NCBI GenBank assembly: GCA_030141605.1
Contig: JAQGDQ010002442.1
Span: 1 to 36,731 of the forward strand
DNA: 36,731 nucleotides
Direction: 5' to 3'
Source: Tubiluchus corallicola
Taxonomy: Eukaryota > Priapulida > Priapulimorpha > Priapulimorphida > Tubiluchidae
A program made the translations under genes and the position numbers. Below, piece by piece: positions 25,742 through 35,621 of the stretch. The notes under the pieces were generated by a model. The model was not told the origin of the DNA, made no database searches, and saw only the letters and a program-made list of their open reading frames with translations. Within the stretch, counting starts at the first letter, position 1. Each line of letters opens with the position of its first letter.

Positions 25742-27826
25742 ATGCAAGCATTCAATGTGCATTTTGAAATGTCATTTTGGTACATCTTCATATGTTGCAT
25801 TTTAAGCTTAGGTATCACGGCTTTTTTATACTATAGAGAAAAACATATATGGCACAAATATACATTTTATGTATTAGCTTCTTTGCGATTTGTTGCTGTT
25901 TTTCTTATCTGTATTTTATTATTAGAACCCTCTTTCAAATCATATAAAAATCATATAAAAAAGCCCTATGTAGTATTTGCTATTGATAACTCTATGTCAA
26001 TGGCAAAGACAAACAGTATTGAAAAACTGCAAGCACTAAAAAAAAAATTACAAAGTTTGCAAATAGAATTAGAGAAGAGCGGCTTTCAAGTTGATATTTT
26101 TTCTTTTCAAGGCAAAACAACATTAGATAGTATACAGTTTGACAATACAACTACCAATTTGTATCAACTCTTGCATGATGTTAAACAAAAGTATCAAAAT
26201 AAAAACCTTACCAATCTGCTCCTGTTTTCTGATGGAATTTATAATAACGGCACCAACCCTCTTTTTCAAATCTATCCATATAATATTTATTGTTGGGGTA
26301 TAGGCGACACCTCACATTATCCAGACATTTTTGTTGAAAATATACACGCAAATAAAATAGCTTATCACGGTTCTGATTTTAACATTACAGCTGAAATACG
26401 TGCAATAGATATGGCGGGAGAAAACATCAAGGTGATGTTATTAGAAAATGATAGTCTAATAGAAACAAAAACAATTAATATTACTTCTTCAAAGTATGCA
26501 AAAAAAGTATCGTTTAATATTATACCCGACAACATTGGCAACTTTACATATAAAGTTCAAGTGCCTAAACTTGAAAATGAACAGTATCATAACAATAATC
26601 AACGAGAAAAACATGTTGAGGTAACAAACTATAAGCCAAAAATATTGATTGTTGCTCCTGCTCCACACCCAGATATAAAAGCCATTAAAAGCATATTGAA
26701 TGACGAAGACCGCTTTGAAATACATACATATATATCAAGCATACACGACGCTTTTCAAAAATGGAACTATAGTTTAGCTCTGTTTTTCAATACGCCAAGC
26801 AAAGATAACAGCCTTGCTAAGGTTGTAAATCATATCAAAAAAAATCAAACTCCTATCTTATACATTTTAGGAACTCAAACAAACATAAAAGATTTTAATG
26901 AGCTTAATGATTTGCTAACCTTCAAACAAACAAACACAGAATTTGACAATGCTACTCCTGAGTTAGTAGAAACCCTATCATATCCTTCTTTAATTGATGC
27001 AATAGATAGAAACACGTTAAAACTCTATCCGCCCGTACAAATACCTGCAGGAGTATACGATGTTTCAGAGAATGGGTATGTTGTTTTACAACAAAGCAAC
27101 AAAAACGTTAAAGACAAAGCTCCTTTGTTAATTTTAGGAACAACACCCCAAAACCAGAAAACAGTCATTATGGTAGGAGAAGGGTATTGGCGTTGGAAAC
27201 TAAGTGAAAAAGCCGTAAATGATAATAGCAATATTTTTAGAAATATCATACTAACATCTTGTAAATATTTAATCAATGCTGGCAATCAAAAATTTTCAAT
27301 CTACACCAACAAGGATGAATATACAGAGGGAGAACATATTGTTTTCAACACTGAAATTTATGATGCAACATACAAAAAAACATATGGACAAATAGTAACC
27401 CTTACTGTTACAAATCCCAATAATCAAGTAGAGGAATATCGCTACACTAATAATGAAATAGATAATCAATATATTATCAGTAACCTTTCCAAAGGAGTCT
27501 ATTATTATAATGCTACAAGCGTTTTTGATAACGAATCACACACGCATAAAGGTAAATTTATAGTGAATGATTATACATTAGAAACTTCTTTTCTAACTGC
27601 CAACCACGACCTTTTGCAAGGATTAGCCCAACAGCAAGAGGGACACTTTTATACAGAAGAAAACATATTAAACATAATTGATGCACTAAAAGAAAAAAAC
27701 ATTAAAAGTAAAATTATTACAGAAGAAACAATAACAGATTCAAAAACACTATCCTTACTAATTGTTATTATTCTATTAGCATCAGCAGAGTGGTTTATAA
27801 GAAAATACGTGGGCGGAGGTGTTTAG
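25742..27826 (+). CDS. membrane-anchored von Willebrand A-domain protein
   Basis: The 694-residue product has two N-terminal transmembrane helices (about 12-30 and 42-61), a periplasmic VWA domain starting at about 76, and a C-terminal helix (about 665-683). The MIDAS metal motif DNSMS is at 82-86, and LLLFSDGIYNNGTNP (about 160-174) supplies the next conserved loop. The remaining 480 residues include beta-sandwich stretches (for example KVSFNIIPDNIGNFTYKV) and a glutamine-amidotransferase-like stretch (KILIVAPAPHPDIKAIKSIL). This plan is shared by large Bacteroidota proteins related to the BatA/BatB group and lacking a known role. It sits 19 bases after fabG; folC follows after 104 bases with its own promoter. 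Metal-dependent protein binding in the periplasm is a reasonable inference. Confidence 0.8.
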   Translation: MQAFNVHFEMSFWYIFICCILSLGITAFLYYREKHIWHKYTFYVLASLRFVAVFLICILLLEPSFKSYKNHIKKPYVVFAIDNSMSMAKTNSIEKLQALKKKLQSLQIELEKSGFQVDIFSFQGKTTLDSIQFDNTTTNLYQLLHDVKQKYQNKNLTNLLLFSDGIYNNGTNPLFQIYPYNIYCWGIGDTSHYPDIFVENIHANKIAYHGSDFNITAEIRAIDMAGENIKVMLLENDSLIETKTINITSSKYAKKVSFNIIPDNIGNFTYKVQVPKLENEQYHNNNQREKHVEVTNYKPKILIVAPAPHPDIKAIKSILNDEDRFEIHTYISSIHDAFQKWNYSLALFFNTPSKDNSLAKVVNHIKKNQTPILYILGTQTNIKDFNELNDLLTFKQTNTEFDNATPELVETLSYPSLIDAIDRNTLKLYPPVQIPAGVYDVSENGYVVLQQSNKNVKDKAPLLILGTTPQNQKTVIMVGEGYWRWKLSEKAVNDNSNIFRNIILTSCKYLINAGNQKFSIYTNKDEYTEGEHIVFNTEIYDATYKKTYGQIVTLTVTNPNNQVEEYRYTNNEIDNQYIISNLSKGVYYYNATSVFDNESHTHKGKFIVNDYTLETSFLTANHDLLQGLAQQQEGHFYTEENILNIIDALKEKNIKSKIITEETITDSKTLSLLIVIILLASAEWFIRKYVGGGV

Positions 27827-27913
27827 AGATTTTTTACCCTTTATCTTTCTGCCAATATCATTTCCATTGTAGAATTTTAACAAAGCACTTTTACAAAAAT
27901 TAAAATAAACTAC

Positions 27914-27921
27914 TACCTTTG
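27914..27921 (+). promoter_or_regulatory. -7 element of folC-trmB
   Basis: TACCTTTG is an exact TAnnTTTG match 9 bases before the folC ATG. Transcription would start almost at the ATG, giving a nearly leaderless mRNA. Confidence 0.45.
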
Positions 27922-27930
27922 TAAATTGCT

Positions 27931-29232
27931 ATGCCATCAATGACTTTTGAAGAAACCATAAAGTATCTATACGCAAAACTTCCAATGTTTCAAAATATTG
28001 GAAACAGAGCTATTAAAAAAGACCTATCCAATACTTTAGAATTATGTGAGATATTGGGGAATCCACAAAAAAAATTCAAATCCATACACATAGCAGGAAC
28101 TAACGGCAAAGGAAGTTCGGCAAGTATGTTGTCAGCCATACTACAAAGTGCTGGGTATAGTGTAGGGTTATATACTTCTCCTCATCTTAAAAATTTTACA
28201 GAACGAATAAAGATAAACGGAAAGGAAGTAGAAGAAAGTTATATAATAGAATTTGTAGAAAACATAAAGCCACATATTGAAACAATAAAGCCTTCCTTTT
28301 TTGAAATTACTGTAGTCATGGCATTTCAATACTTTGCCCAAAAAAATGTAGACATTGCCATAATAGAAACAGGGTTGGGAGGGCGATTAGATTCAACAAA
28401 TGTCATTACCCCCTCTATATCTCACATCACAAACATAGGTTTAGAACATGAAAAAATTCTTGGCGACACCCTACAAAAAATAGCCACAGAAAAGGCAGGA
28501 ATTATCAAACCACTGGCTCCCGTAGTTATTAGCGAATGGCAAGATGAAACCAACAGTGTGTTTTTAGAAAAAGCCCAAAAAGAAAACTCAAAAATCTACT
28601 TTGCTGAGCAAAATATCAAATTCAAAAATATCAAGTTCAATCCCACCATGTCTTTTGATATAGAAAAAAACAACCTATTATGGCTAGAAAACGTGAAGCT
28701 AAGTTTGAAAGGGAAGCATCAATTAAAAAATGCTTGCGGAGTGCTAATGACTATAGACCTCTTAACCAATAACAACTACACCATAAGTAATGAAAATATA
28801 AATATAAGCTTAGAAAACATACAAAACTATAACAGGATTAAAGGACGCTGGCAAGTGCTCAATAAAGACAAGCCCACCATCATTTGTGACGTCGTTCACA
28901 ACGCAAACGGAGTAAAGAGCATCACAGACAACTTTAAACATTATCAATACAAGCAGCTACATATTGTTTGGGGCATGGTAAAGGATAAGCCCATATTAGA
29001 AACTATTGCTAAGCTACCACCAAAGGCAAAATACTATTTTTGCCAACCAAAATTAGAAAGAGCATTGCCCGCAGCAGAAATATACAAAATAGCCATAAAG
29101 TTAGGAATTCAAGGAACGGTAATTGAAGACGTAAATGAAGCATTGGAAAAAGCATTGGAAAGCTCAAGCAAAGAGGACTTAATATTTATAGGAGGAAGTA
29201 ATTTTGTTATTGCAGAACTAAAAAATTTATAA
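27931..29232 (+). CDS. folC: folylpolyglutamate synthase / dihydrofolate synthase
   Basis: FolC adds glutamate to dihydropteroate and then to folates, using ATP. The 433-residue product is of normal length for this Mur-ligase relative. The P-loop is GTNGKGS at 56-62, followed by YTSPHLKNFTERI (folate-binding region), the Mg2+-binding ETGLGGRLDSTN, and TNIGLEHEKILGDTL with the Mur-type His. The C-terminal domain contains RIKGRWQVL and VHNANGV. It overlaps no neighbour but trmB starts only two bases after its stop, so the two are co-transcribed. Confidence 0.96.
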   Translation: MPSMTFEETIKYLYAKLPMFQNIGNRAIKKDLSNTLELCEILGNPQKKFKSIHIAGTNGKGSSASMLSAILQSAGYSVGLYTSPHLKNFTERIKINGKEVEESYIIEFVENIKPHIETIKPSFFEITVVMAFQYFAQKNVDIAIIETGLGGRLDSTNVITPSISHITNIGLEHEKILGDTLQKIATEKAGIIKPLAPVVISEWQDETNSVFLEKAQKENSKIYFAEQNIKFKNIKFNPTMSFDIEKNNLLWLENVKLSLKGKHQLKNACGVLMTIDLLTNNNYTISNENINISLENIQNYNRIKGRWQVLNKDKPTIICDVVHNANGVKSITDNFKHYQYKQLHIVWGMVKDKPILETIAKLPPKAKYYFCQPKLERALPAAEIYKIAIKLGIQGTVIEDVNEALEKALESSSKEDLIFIGGSNFVIAELKNL

Positions 29233-29234
29233 CC

Positions 29235-29897
29235 ATGGCAAAAAGAAGGAAATTAGAAAAATGGCAAGACAACTACAATAGCAAAAATGTAATAGAGCCG
29301 GGCAAAGAATGGTTTGAAAACATTAAAGGAAAATGGAAACAAGAGTATTTTAAAAACTCTAATGATATAACTCTTGAATTAGCTTGTGGAAGAGGCGAAT
29401 ATACCACAGGATTAGCCAAGATTTTTCCTCAAAGAAACTATATTGGGGTAGACATAAAGGGTACAAGGATCTGGAAAGGAAGTCAAATAGCACAAAAAGA
29501 AAACCTACAAAACGTCGCTTTTTTAAGAACACAAATAGACCATTTAGAAAAGTTTTTTCTCCCTAATGAAATTAATGAAATTTGGATTGTTTTTCCTGAT
29601 CCCCGTCCCAAAAAAAGCGATAGAAGGAGGAGGTTAGTACATCCAAAATTTTTAAGTGTTTATCAAAATATTTTAGTCTCTAATGGATTAGTTCATCTAA
29701 AAACTGACAATGATTTATTGTTTCAATATGCATTAGAGATATTATCAAATAAAGAAAACGTAAAAGAGTTACAACACACCGACAACCTATATAGCTCCAA
29801 ATTGGCAAAAGAACATTTTGGTATCATCACACGATACGAAAACATGTTTACCGAACAAGGGCAGATTGTAAAATATTTAAAGTTTAGATTGCAATAA
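29235..29897 (+). CDS. trmB: tRNA (guanine-N7-)-methyltransferase
   Basis: TrmB methylates G46 in the variable loop of many tRNAs using S-adenosylmethionine. The 220-residue product has the Rossmann-like fold: motif I ELACGRGEYTTGLA (about 49-62), the acidic end of strand 2 in YIGVDIKG, and the family motif FPDPRPKKSDRRRRLVHPKF (about 120-139). The tryptophan usual in proteobacterial TrmB (PDPWPK) is Arg, as in other Bacteroidota. The N-terminus is very basic (MAKRRKLEKW), suited to RNA binding. It is the last gene of the folC transcript and is followed by a 127-base gap without a recognisable promoter consensus. Confidence 0.96.
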   Translation: MAKRRKLEKWQDNYNSKNVIEPGKEWFENIKGKWKQEYFKNSNDITLELACGRGEYTTGLAKIFPQRNYIGVDIKGTRIWKGSQIAQKENLQNVAFLRTQIDHLEKFFLPNEINEIWIVFPDPRPKKSDRRRRLVHPKFLSVYQNILVSNGLVHLKTDNDLLFQYALEILSNKENVKELQHTDNLYSSKLAKEHFGIITRYENMFTEQGQIVKYLKFRLQ

Positions 29898-30024
29898 CAT
29901 ATTATTCAATTCTCTTATTATCCTTGCATTTCTAAAATTATAGTTTTAATATAAGGGTAATGCTATTAAATTAAACCATAATAAAGTACCGTTGTCATAG
30001 TTTTATATATTTTTAGCTATTCAC

Positions 30025-33000
30025 ATGATAAACAGCATTATTAAATTTTCTATAAAAAACAAACTCTTCACGGGAGTTTTAACCCTATCATTAATAATAG
30101 GAGGGTTATACTCTATGAAAGAGATACCATTAGATGCCGTTCCTGACATTACCAACAATCAAGTGCAAGTTATTACCGCCGTTCCTAACTTAGGCACTTT
30201 AGATATAGAGCAATTTATCACACATCCCATAGAATTAGTAATGTCCAATTTAACCCACATAGAGTCCATTCGTTCTATATCTCGTTCTGGAATCTCTGTC
30301 ATAACCATAGTTTTTAACGAATCTATTGACATATACTTAGCCCGTCAGCTTGTTAGTGAAAAGTTAATAGATGCACAAGGTCTAATCCCTGAAAATTTAG
30401 GCACACCTACAATGGCTCCTATTAGTACTGGATTAGGAGAAATTTTTCAATACACACTAAGTGTTGAAGAAGGATATGACTATTCGCTTTTGGAATTAAG
30501 AACCTTTCAAGATTGGATAGTGAAACGACAAATGACAATGTTGCCTGGAGTAGTAGAAATCAACAGCTTTGGTGGCTACAAGAAAGAGTATGAAGTAGCC
30601 ATAAACCCCAACAGACTTAACAGTATGGAAATTAGTATTAGAGATGTTTACAATGCCTTAATGATAAACAATGAAAATACAGGAAGTGCATATATTGAGA
30701 AAGATTTTAAAGCCAATTTTATCAGAGGCGAAGGCCTAATAAAGAGCATTAAAGATATTGAAAACATTGTGTTAAAAAACAACCCAAAAGGATTTCCTAT
30801 ACTTATCCGAGACGTTGCCACTGTTCAATATGGACATGCCGTAAGATATGGCGGATTTACCAAAGATGGAAAAGGCGGTGCCGTTGGTGGAATTGTTATG
30901 ATGTTGAAAGGAGAAAACTCCAATACAGTCATTCAACATGTAAAGGAAAGAATAAAAGAAATAGAAAAGTTTTTACCCGAAGGCATCTCAATAAAGCCGT
31001 TTATTGATAGAACCAATTTGATAAAAAGCACCACAAGCACTGTTGTAGAAAACCTTAGTTTAGGAGGATTGATAGTCATTTTTGTATTAGTGCTACTATT
31101 AGGGAATTTCAGAGGAGGCTTAATAGTCGCTTCCACAATTCCTCTATCATTGCTCTTCGCCTTTATTATGATGTATTTTTTTGGCGTATGGGCAAATCTA
31201 ATGAGCCTAGGAGCTATTGATTTTGGTATCATTATAGATGGTGCGGTAATTATTGTAGAAAACTCTGTATTCATTATTTCTCAAAAAACGGCCATTGGAA
31301 AAAAAATACTACAAAAAGAGAAAGACAAAATAATATATAACGCCTCTACAAAAATGATGGGAACTGCTTTTTTTGGGCAGCTTATCATTCTCATAGTGTT
31401 CCTCCCATTACTCTCACTAACAGGCATTGAAGGCAAAATGTTTATGCCTATGGCTTTAGTATTTAGCTTTGCCATGTTAGGTGCAATGTTACTTTGTATT
31501 ACTTACGTACCAATGATATCTTCTGTTCTGCTTCTCTTTCGCCCCGAAAAAGAAGAACAAAAAAAAGGAATTGGAAAAAAAATCATTGGAGCCGCCGAAA
31601 AATTCTATCTATTTACTATCACCAAAGCACTAAAACATAAAAAAGCAATTCTTTCATTACTTGTTGTGTCTCTTGCTATTCCAATATTTATTTTTTCAAG
31701 AATGGGAGCAGAGTTTATACCAAAATTAGATGAAGGAGATTTGGCAATGCAAATAATTGCAAAGCCCGGCACCTCACTAAGTGAAATGGAAAAAAATACA
31801 ACTAAAATTGAGCACCTGTTATTAGAAAATATCCCAGAAATAGAGCAAATACAGTCACGTATAGGGATTGCCGAAATAGCTACAGACCCAATGCCTATGG
31901 ATATTGCCGATGTAATTGTCTCTTTAAAACCTCGCGACAAATGGACTTCGGTAAACAACAAAATAGAGTTGATAGAAAACATGAAAAATATAGCAAGTTC
32001 TTTGCCCGGTATCTTTGTTCAATTTTCTCAACCTATAGAAATGCGATTCAATGAGTTGCTTACAGGAATTCGCGAAGACATTGCCATCAAAATATATGGT
32101 GACGATATGGAGATATTGTCCTCCAAAGCACAAGAGATTTCTCAGCTAATAAACAATATAGAAGGCGTAGGAGACATAAAAGTAGAAGCCACCTCTGGAC
32201 TTCCACAAATAACAGTTAAGTACAACAGAGATAAAATTGCGCAATATGGACTTAACATAAAGGATTTAAATACTTACTTAAAATGTGCTTTTGGCGGAGG
32301 ATATGCGGGAGTGATTTACGAAGGAGCAAAACGATTTGATCTTGTTGTACGATTCAAAAAAAATTATAGAAAAAATTTAGATGATATAACAATGATATAT
32401 GTATCCACTCCACAAGGGCATCAAGTTCCTCTAAAAGAGTTGGCAGATATTAGTTATGTATCAGGACCCATGCAAATAAGCAGAGATAACACTTATAGAT
32501 ATACATATGTTGGGGTCAATGTAAGAGGGCGAGATGTAAAGTCTTTATCCGAAAATATACAAAGGGTGATAGATGAAAGTCTAAAATTGCCAATAGGGTA
32601 TTATATTCGTTATGGCGGTGATTTTGAAAATCTAGAAAGGGCTTTAAGCACGCTATCCATACTTGTGCCTATCACATTAGTAATCATATTAATATTGATA
32701 TACGCTGCAATAAAAAACATAAAACAGACCCTAATAATATACGCTTCCGTACCTTTTTCTATCATAGGGGGAGTTTTTGCGTTATATATAAGGGGAATGG
32801 ATTTTAGCATTTCGGCTGGAATAGGGTTTATCGTTCTTTTTGGTGTCTCAGTATTAAACGGCATGGTATTGATACACGGCATTAATGAATTAAGAAAAAC
32901 CGAACCTGACAAGCCTTTAAAAAATATTATTACTCAAGGAGCATTGCGAAGAGTTAGACCTATTCTACTTACTGCCTCCACTGATATATTAGGGTTTCTT

Positions 33001-34404
33001 CCCATGATGGTTTCCTTGTCTGCTGGAGCAGAAGTGCAACGTCCGCTGGCTACTGTGGTAGTAGGCGGGTTGGTTACTTCTACGTTTTTAACCCTGGTAG
33101 TGCTTCCTATTCTTTACAGCATCAACATCAAGAAAAGCAATCATAGAAGAAAAAAAGCAACCATGTTTATAAGCACAATTGTCATTGTTGCCTTTCTATC
33201 AAGCATAGGATCTGCTTCTCCACTAATGGCACAAGGACAAGATAAAACTATTCCTGATGTGTTAACACTTGAAAATGCTTTTGATATTGCTGAGCAAAAT
33301 CACCCTGCATTAAAACGATCGGAGTATAACATAAAAAGACAAAAAACATTAAAGAAGCAAAGTTTAAACTTAGGAACAACAACAATTTCTACTGGAATAG
33401 AAGAATACAATAACAACATGTCAATAGATGGTTCAAGGACAATAATAGGCATTGGACAACAAAACATAGATTTGGTTGGTTATTTCTCCAAAAGAAAACT
33501 TTCCGAAGAAAATATCAAATTAGCAACAATACAAAAAGAATTAGCTATTCAAGAGTTGAGAAAAAATGTAGCCACTGCCTATTACAACGCTGCTTGTAGC
33601 CAGCAAACATATGAGCTTACAAAGCAAATAGACAGCATATCGCAAGAATTAAGCAAAAAAGCACAGCTCAACTATCAAAATGCCCAAATATCAGAAGTGG
33701 AGTATGGGTTAATTAACAATAGATATCAAAAAATATTAATTCTTAAAATAAATGCGCAAAAAGAGTTTTATATTGCTATGAACCAGCTTAACAGGCAGCT
33801 ATTTATAGACAATGACATTTCCATTGCAACCATTGATGAATATATTTTTGAAGATATCCATACCTTACTTGATAGCAACTCTATGCAAGAACTCCCCATT
33901 CTGCAAGTGCAACAACAACAAATGTCTGTAAGCAAAACAAATATTGCAAAAGAGAAATCCCAATTTGCACCAACACTCAATCTTTATTATGGCAGATTGG
34001 AAGTAAACAACATTAGCGACTTTAATACTATACAAGTAGGTGTCTCTTTCCCTCTATGGTTTTTGCCTCAACAGGGGTCTGTTCAAGCTGCACAATTTAA
34101 TCATCAAATTTCGCAAACCTACTATGACGAATCACAAAAAGAGCTGAAAATAAAATTAAATAACTTAGAAAAAGAGTATCACGCATCATATGAAATTCTA
34201 CAATATTATAAAAAAGAAGCTCTCCCATTAATTGAAAAACAATTAAAAACAACAACACTAAGTTATAAAATTGGTGAGATTTCCCATATAGATTATATGA
34301 GATTGTTTTCACAAATATTGGAGTTAAAAAAGGACTACTATAAAGAAATTTTCAAACTCTATAGGGTTAAAGTTGAAATAAAATATTTATTGGGAGTACT
34401 ATAA
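30025..34404 (+). CDS. CzcA/CusA-type heavy-metal efflux RND pump fused to a TolC-like outer-membrane channel
   Basis: This 1459-residue protein joins two normally separate parts. Residues 1-1030 are an RND pump with 12 membrane helices. TM4 carries the heavy-metal signature D399, D405 and E412 (IDFGIIIDGAVIIVEN), the proton-relay residues of CzcA (D402, D408, E415). Two large periplasmic loops and LPTM-like GMVLIHG and RPILLTA segments complete it. Residues 1047-1459 are an outer-membrane efflux protein of the TolC class with paired coiled-coil regions. Between them is a second signal-peptide-like segment beginning at M1047 (FISTIVIVAFLSSIGSASP) and ending in LMAQ. The order fits metal (Cu, Ag, Zn, Co or Cd) export; the metal cannot be read from the sequence. 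The adaptor gene follows after 9 bases. Fusions of this type occur in Bacteroidota. Confidence 0.92.
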   Translation: MINSIIKFSIKNKLFTGVLTLSLIIGGLYSMKEIPLDAVPDITNNQVQVITAVPNLGTLDIEQFITHPIELVMSNLTHIESIRSISRSGISVITIVFNESIDIYLARQLVSEKLIDAQGLIPENLGTPTMAPISTGLGEIFQYTLSVEEGYDYSLLELRTFQDWIVKRQMTMLPGVVEINSFGGYKKEYEVAINPNRLNSMEISIRDVYNALMINNENTGSAYIEKDFKANFIRGEGLIKSIKDIENIVLKNNPKGFPILIRDVATVQYGHAVRYGGFTKDGKGGAVGGIVMMLKGENSNTVIQHVKERIKEIEKFLPEGISIKPFIDRTNLIKSTTSTVVENLSLGGLIVIFVLVLLLGNFRGGLIVASTIPLSLLFAFIMMYFFGVWANLMSLGAIDFGIIIDGAVIIVENSVFIISQKTAIGKKILQKEKDKIIYNASTKMMGTAFFGQLIILIVFLPLLSLTGIEGKMFMPMALVFSFAMLGAMLLCITYVPMISSVLLLFRPEKEEQKKGIGKKIIGAAEKFYLFTITKALKHKKAILSLLVVSLAIPIFIFSRMGAEFIPKLDEGDLAMQIIAKPGTSLSEMEKNTTKIEHLLLENIPEIEQIQSRIGIAEIATDPMPMDIADVIVSLKPRDKWTSVNNKIELIENMKNIASSLPGIFVQFSQPIEMRFNELLTGIREDIAIKIYGDDMEILSSKAQEISQLINNIEGVGDIKVEATSGLPQITVKYNRDKIAQYGLNIKDLNTYLKCAFGGGYAGVIYEGAKRFDLVVRFKKNYRKNLDDITMIYVSTPQGHQVPLKELADISYVSGPMQISRDNTYRYTYVGVNVRGRDVKSLSENIQRVIDESLKLPIGYYIRYGGDFENLERALSTLSILVPITLVIILILIYAAIKNIKQTLIIYASVPFSIIGGVFALYIRGMDFSISAGIGFIVLFGVSVLNGMVLIHGINELRKTEPDKPLKNIITQGALRRVRPILLTASTDILGFLPMMVSLSAGAEVQRPLATVVVGGLVTSTFLTLVVLPILYSINIKKSNHRRKKATMFISTIVIVAFLSSIGSASPLMAQGQDKTIPDVLTLENAFDIAEQNHPALKRSEYNIKRQKTLKKQSLNLGTTTISTGIEEYNNNMSIDGSRTIIGIGQQNIDLVGYFSKRKLSEENIKLATIQKELAIQELRKNVATAYYNAACSQQTYELTKQIDSISQELSKKAQLNYQNAQISEVEYGLINNRYQKILILKINAQKEFYIAMNQLNRQLFIDNDISIATIDEYIFEDIHTLLDSNSMQELPILQVQQQQMSVSKTNIAKEKSQFAPTLNLYYGRLEVNNISDFNTIQVGVSFPLWFLPQQGSVQAAQFNHQISQTYYDESQKELKIKLNNLEKEYHASYEILQYYKKEALPLIEKQLKTTTLSYKIGEISHIDYMRLFSQILELKKDYYKEIFKLYRVKVEIKYLLGVL

Positions 34405-34413
34405 ATTTATGTT

Positions 34414-35604
34414 ATGTATAAAGCGATTAAAAAAACCATCCCCACTACTATCATTGGTTTATTAACTATCTTGTTTCTCTTCTCGTGTGAAACAAAAACC
34501 ACAAGCAACCAAAAACAAGAAGAGCCTAACGACCATGACCATGATATGCATGTGAAGATCTCTTCTGCTCAATATAATAACTTAGAGCTATCAATAGGAA
34601 AAATTGAGTATCGTAACCTGAGAGACGTTGTGCATACTAATGGTGAATTAGAGGTAAACCCATCACATAAAGCTGAAATATCTGCTTTCTTGGAAGGAAA
34701 TGTTTACTCAATAGAGGTAGAGTATGGGCAAAAAGTTAAAAAAGGAGACACTCTCGCCCTTTTGACACATCAAAACTATGTCATATTGCAAAAAGATTTT
34801 ATAGAAGCAAAGAGCTTATATTCATTTTTGGAAAAAGAGCACCAGAGACAAAAAAAACTAATAGAACAAAATGCAATTGCCCAAAAAGACTTTGAAAAAC
34901 TTATTGTTGACTATGAGAGCACAAAAGCAAAATACCTCGCACTTAAAAGCCAATTAGAACTTTTAAACCTACCTGTAAAAAAAATAGAAAAAGGAAAAAT
35001 ATTTAGCACTGTTGCTTTGACCTCCCCTATTTATGGATTTGTTGAACGAATAAATGTTTTCCCTGGACAGTTTACTTCGCCTCAAAAGGCTCTCTTTGAA
35101 GTTATAAATGATAAATATTTGCATGCTCACATGATAGTATATGAAAAGGATATTATCAAAATAAAAACTGGACAAAAAGTAGATATTATGCTCTCTAATG
35201 TGCCTAATAAAAGCCTTTCTGGCAAGGTGGTATTTATTGGAAGAACATTAGAAGAAAATCGTTTTATAAACATACATGTAAAACTAAATTCTATAGATGA
35301 AAACCTTATGTCTGGCATGTATGTATCCGGAAAAATACATACTGATTCTTCTAATATTCCCGTGTTACCCTCAGGTGCAATAGTGAAAGATGGGGTTAAA
35401 AACTACATTTTTATCTTCGATAAGAATGATGGAGAAAACTATATATTTGATATGGTTGAGGTTTTTGTCAAAGAACAAGAAGGAGAATATGTTCACATCA
35501 CTTCTGCACAACCGCTTGACTCTACAACTAATATTGTGCTTAACAAAGCATACTATTTGCTTTCAGAAAAACAAAAGGATGGCCTCGAAGGACATCAGCA
35601 TTAA
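34414..35604 (+). CDS. RND efflux periplasmic adaptor (CusB/CzcB-type) lipoprotein
   Basis: The 396-residue adaptor links the inner-membrane pump to the outer-membrane channel. It has a lipoprotein signal peptide with lipobox FLFSC (C25). A short His/Asp-rich segment (DHDHDMH, about 41-47) follows and could bind metal. Then come the barrel-sandwich (biotinyl-lipoyl-like) halves (about 85-120 and 190-225), an alpha-helical hairpin (about 125-185), a beta-barrel and a C-terminal membrane-proximal domain. VEVEYGQKVKKGDTLALL (about 103-120) and VYEKDIIKIKTGQKVDIML are typical of the family. It starts 9 bases after the pump-channel fusion, so the two form a complete tripartite system. The order pump-then-adaptor is the reverse of many operons. 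No metal-sensing regulator is in the window. Confidence 0.93.
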   Translation: MYKAIKKTIPTTIIGLLTILFLFSCETKTTSNQKQEEPNDHDHDMHVKISSAQYNNLELSIGKIEYRNLRDVVHTNGELEVNPSHKAEISAFLEGNVYSIEVEYGQKVKKGDTLALLTHQNYVILQKDFIEAKSLYSFLEKEHQRQKKLIEQNAIAQKDFEKLIVDYESTKAKYLALKSQLELLNLPVKKIEKGKIFSTVALTSPIYGFVERINVFPGQFTSPQKALFEVINDKYLHAHMIVYEKDIIKIKTGQKVDIMLSNVPNKSLSGKVVFIGRTLEENRFINIHVKLNSIDENLMSGMYVSGKIHTDSSNIPVLPSGAIVKDGVKNYIFIFDKNDGENYIFDMVEVFVKEQEGEYVHITSAQPLDSTTNIVLNKAYYLLSEKQKDGLEGHQH

Positions 35605-35621
35605 TAATAAGTTTTTTTGAG

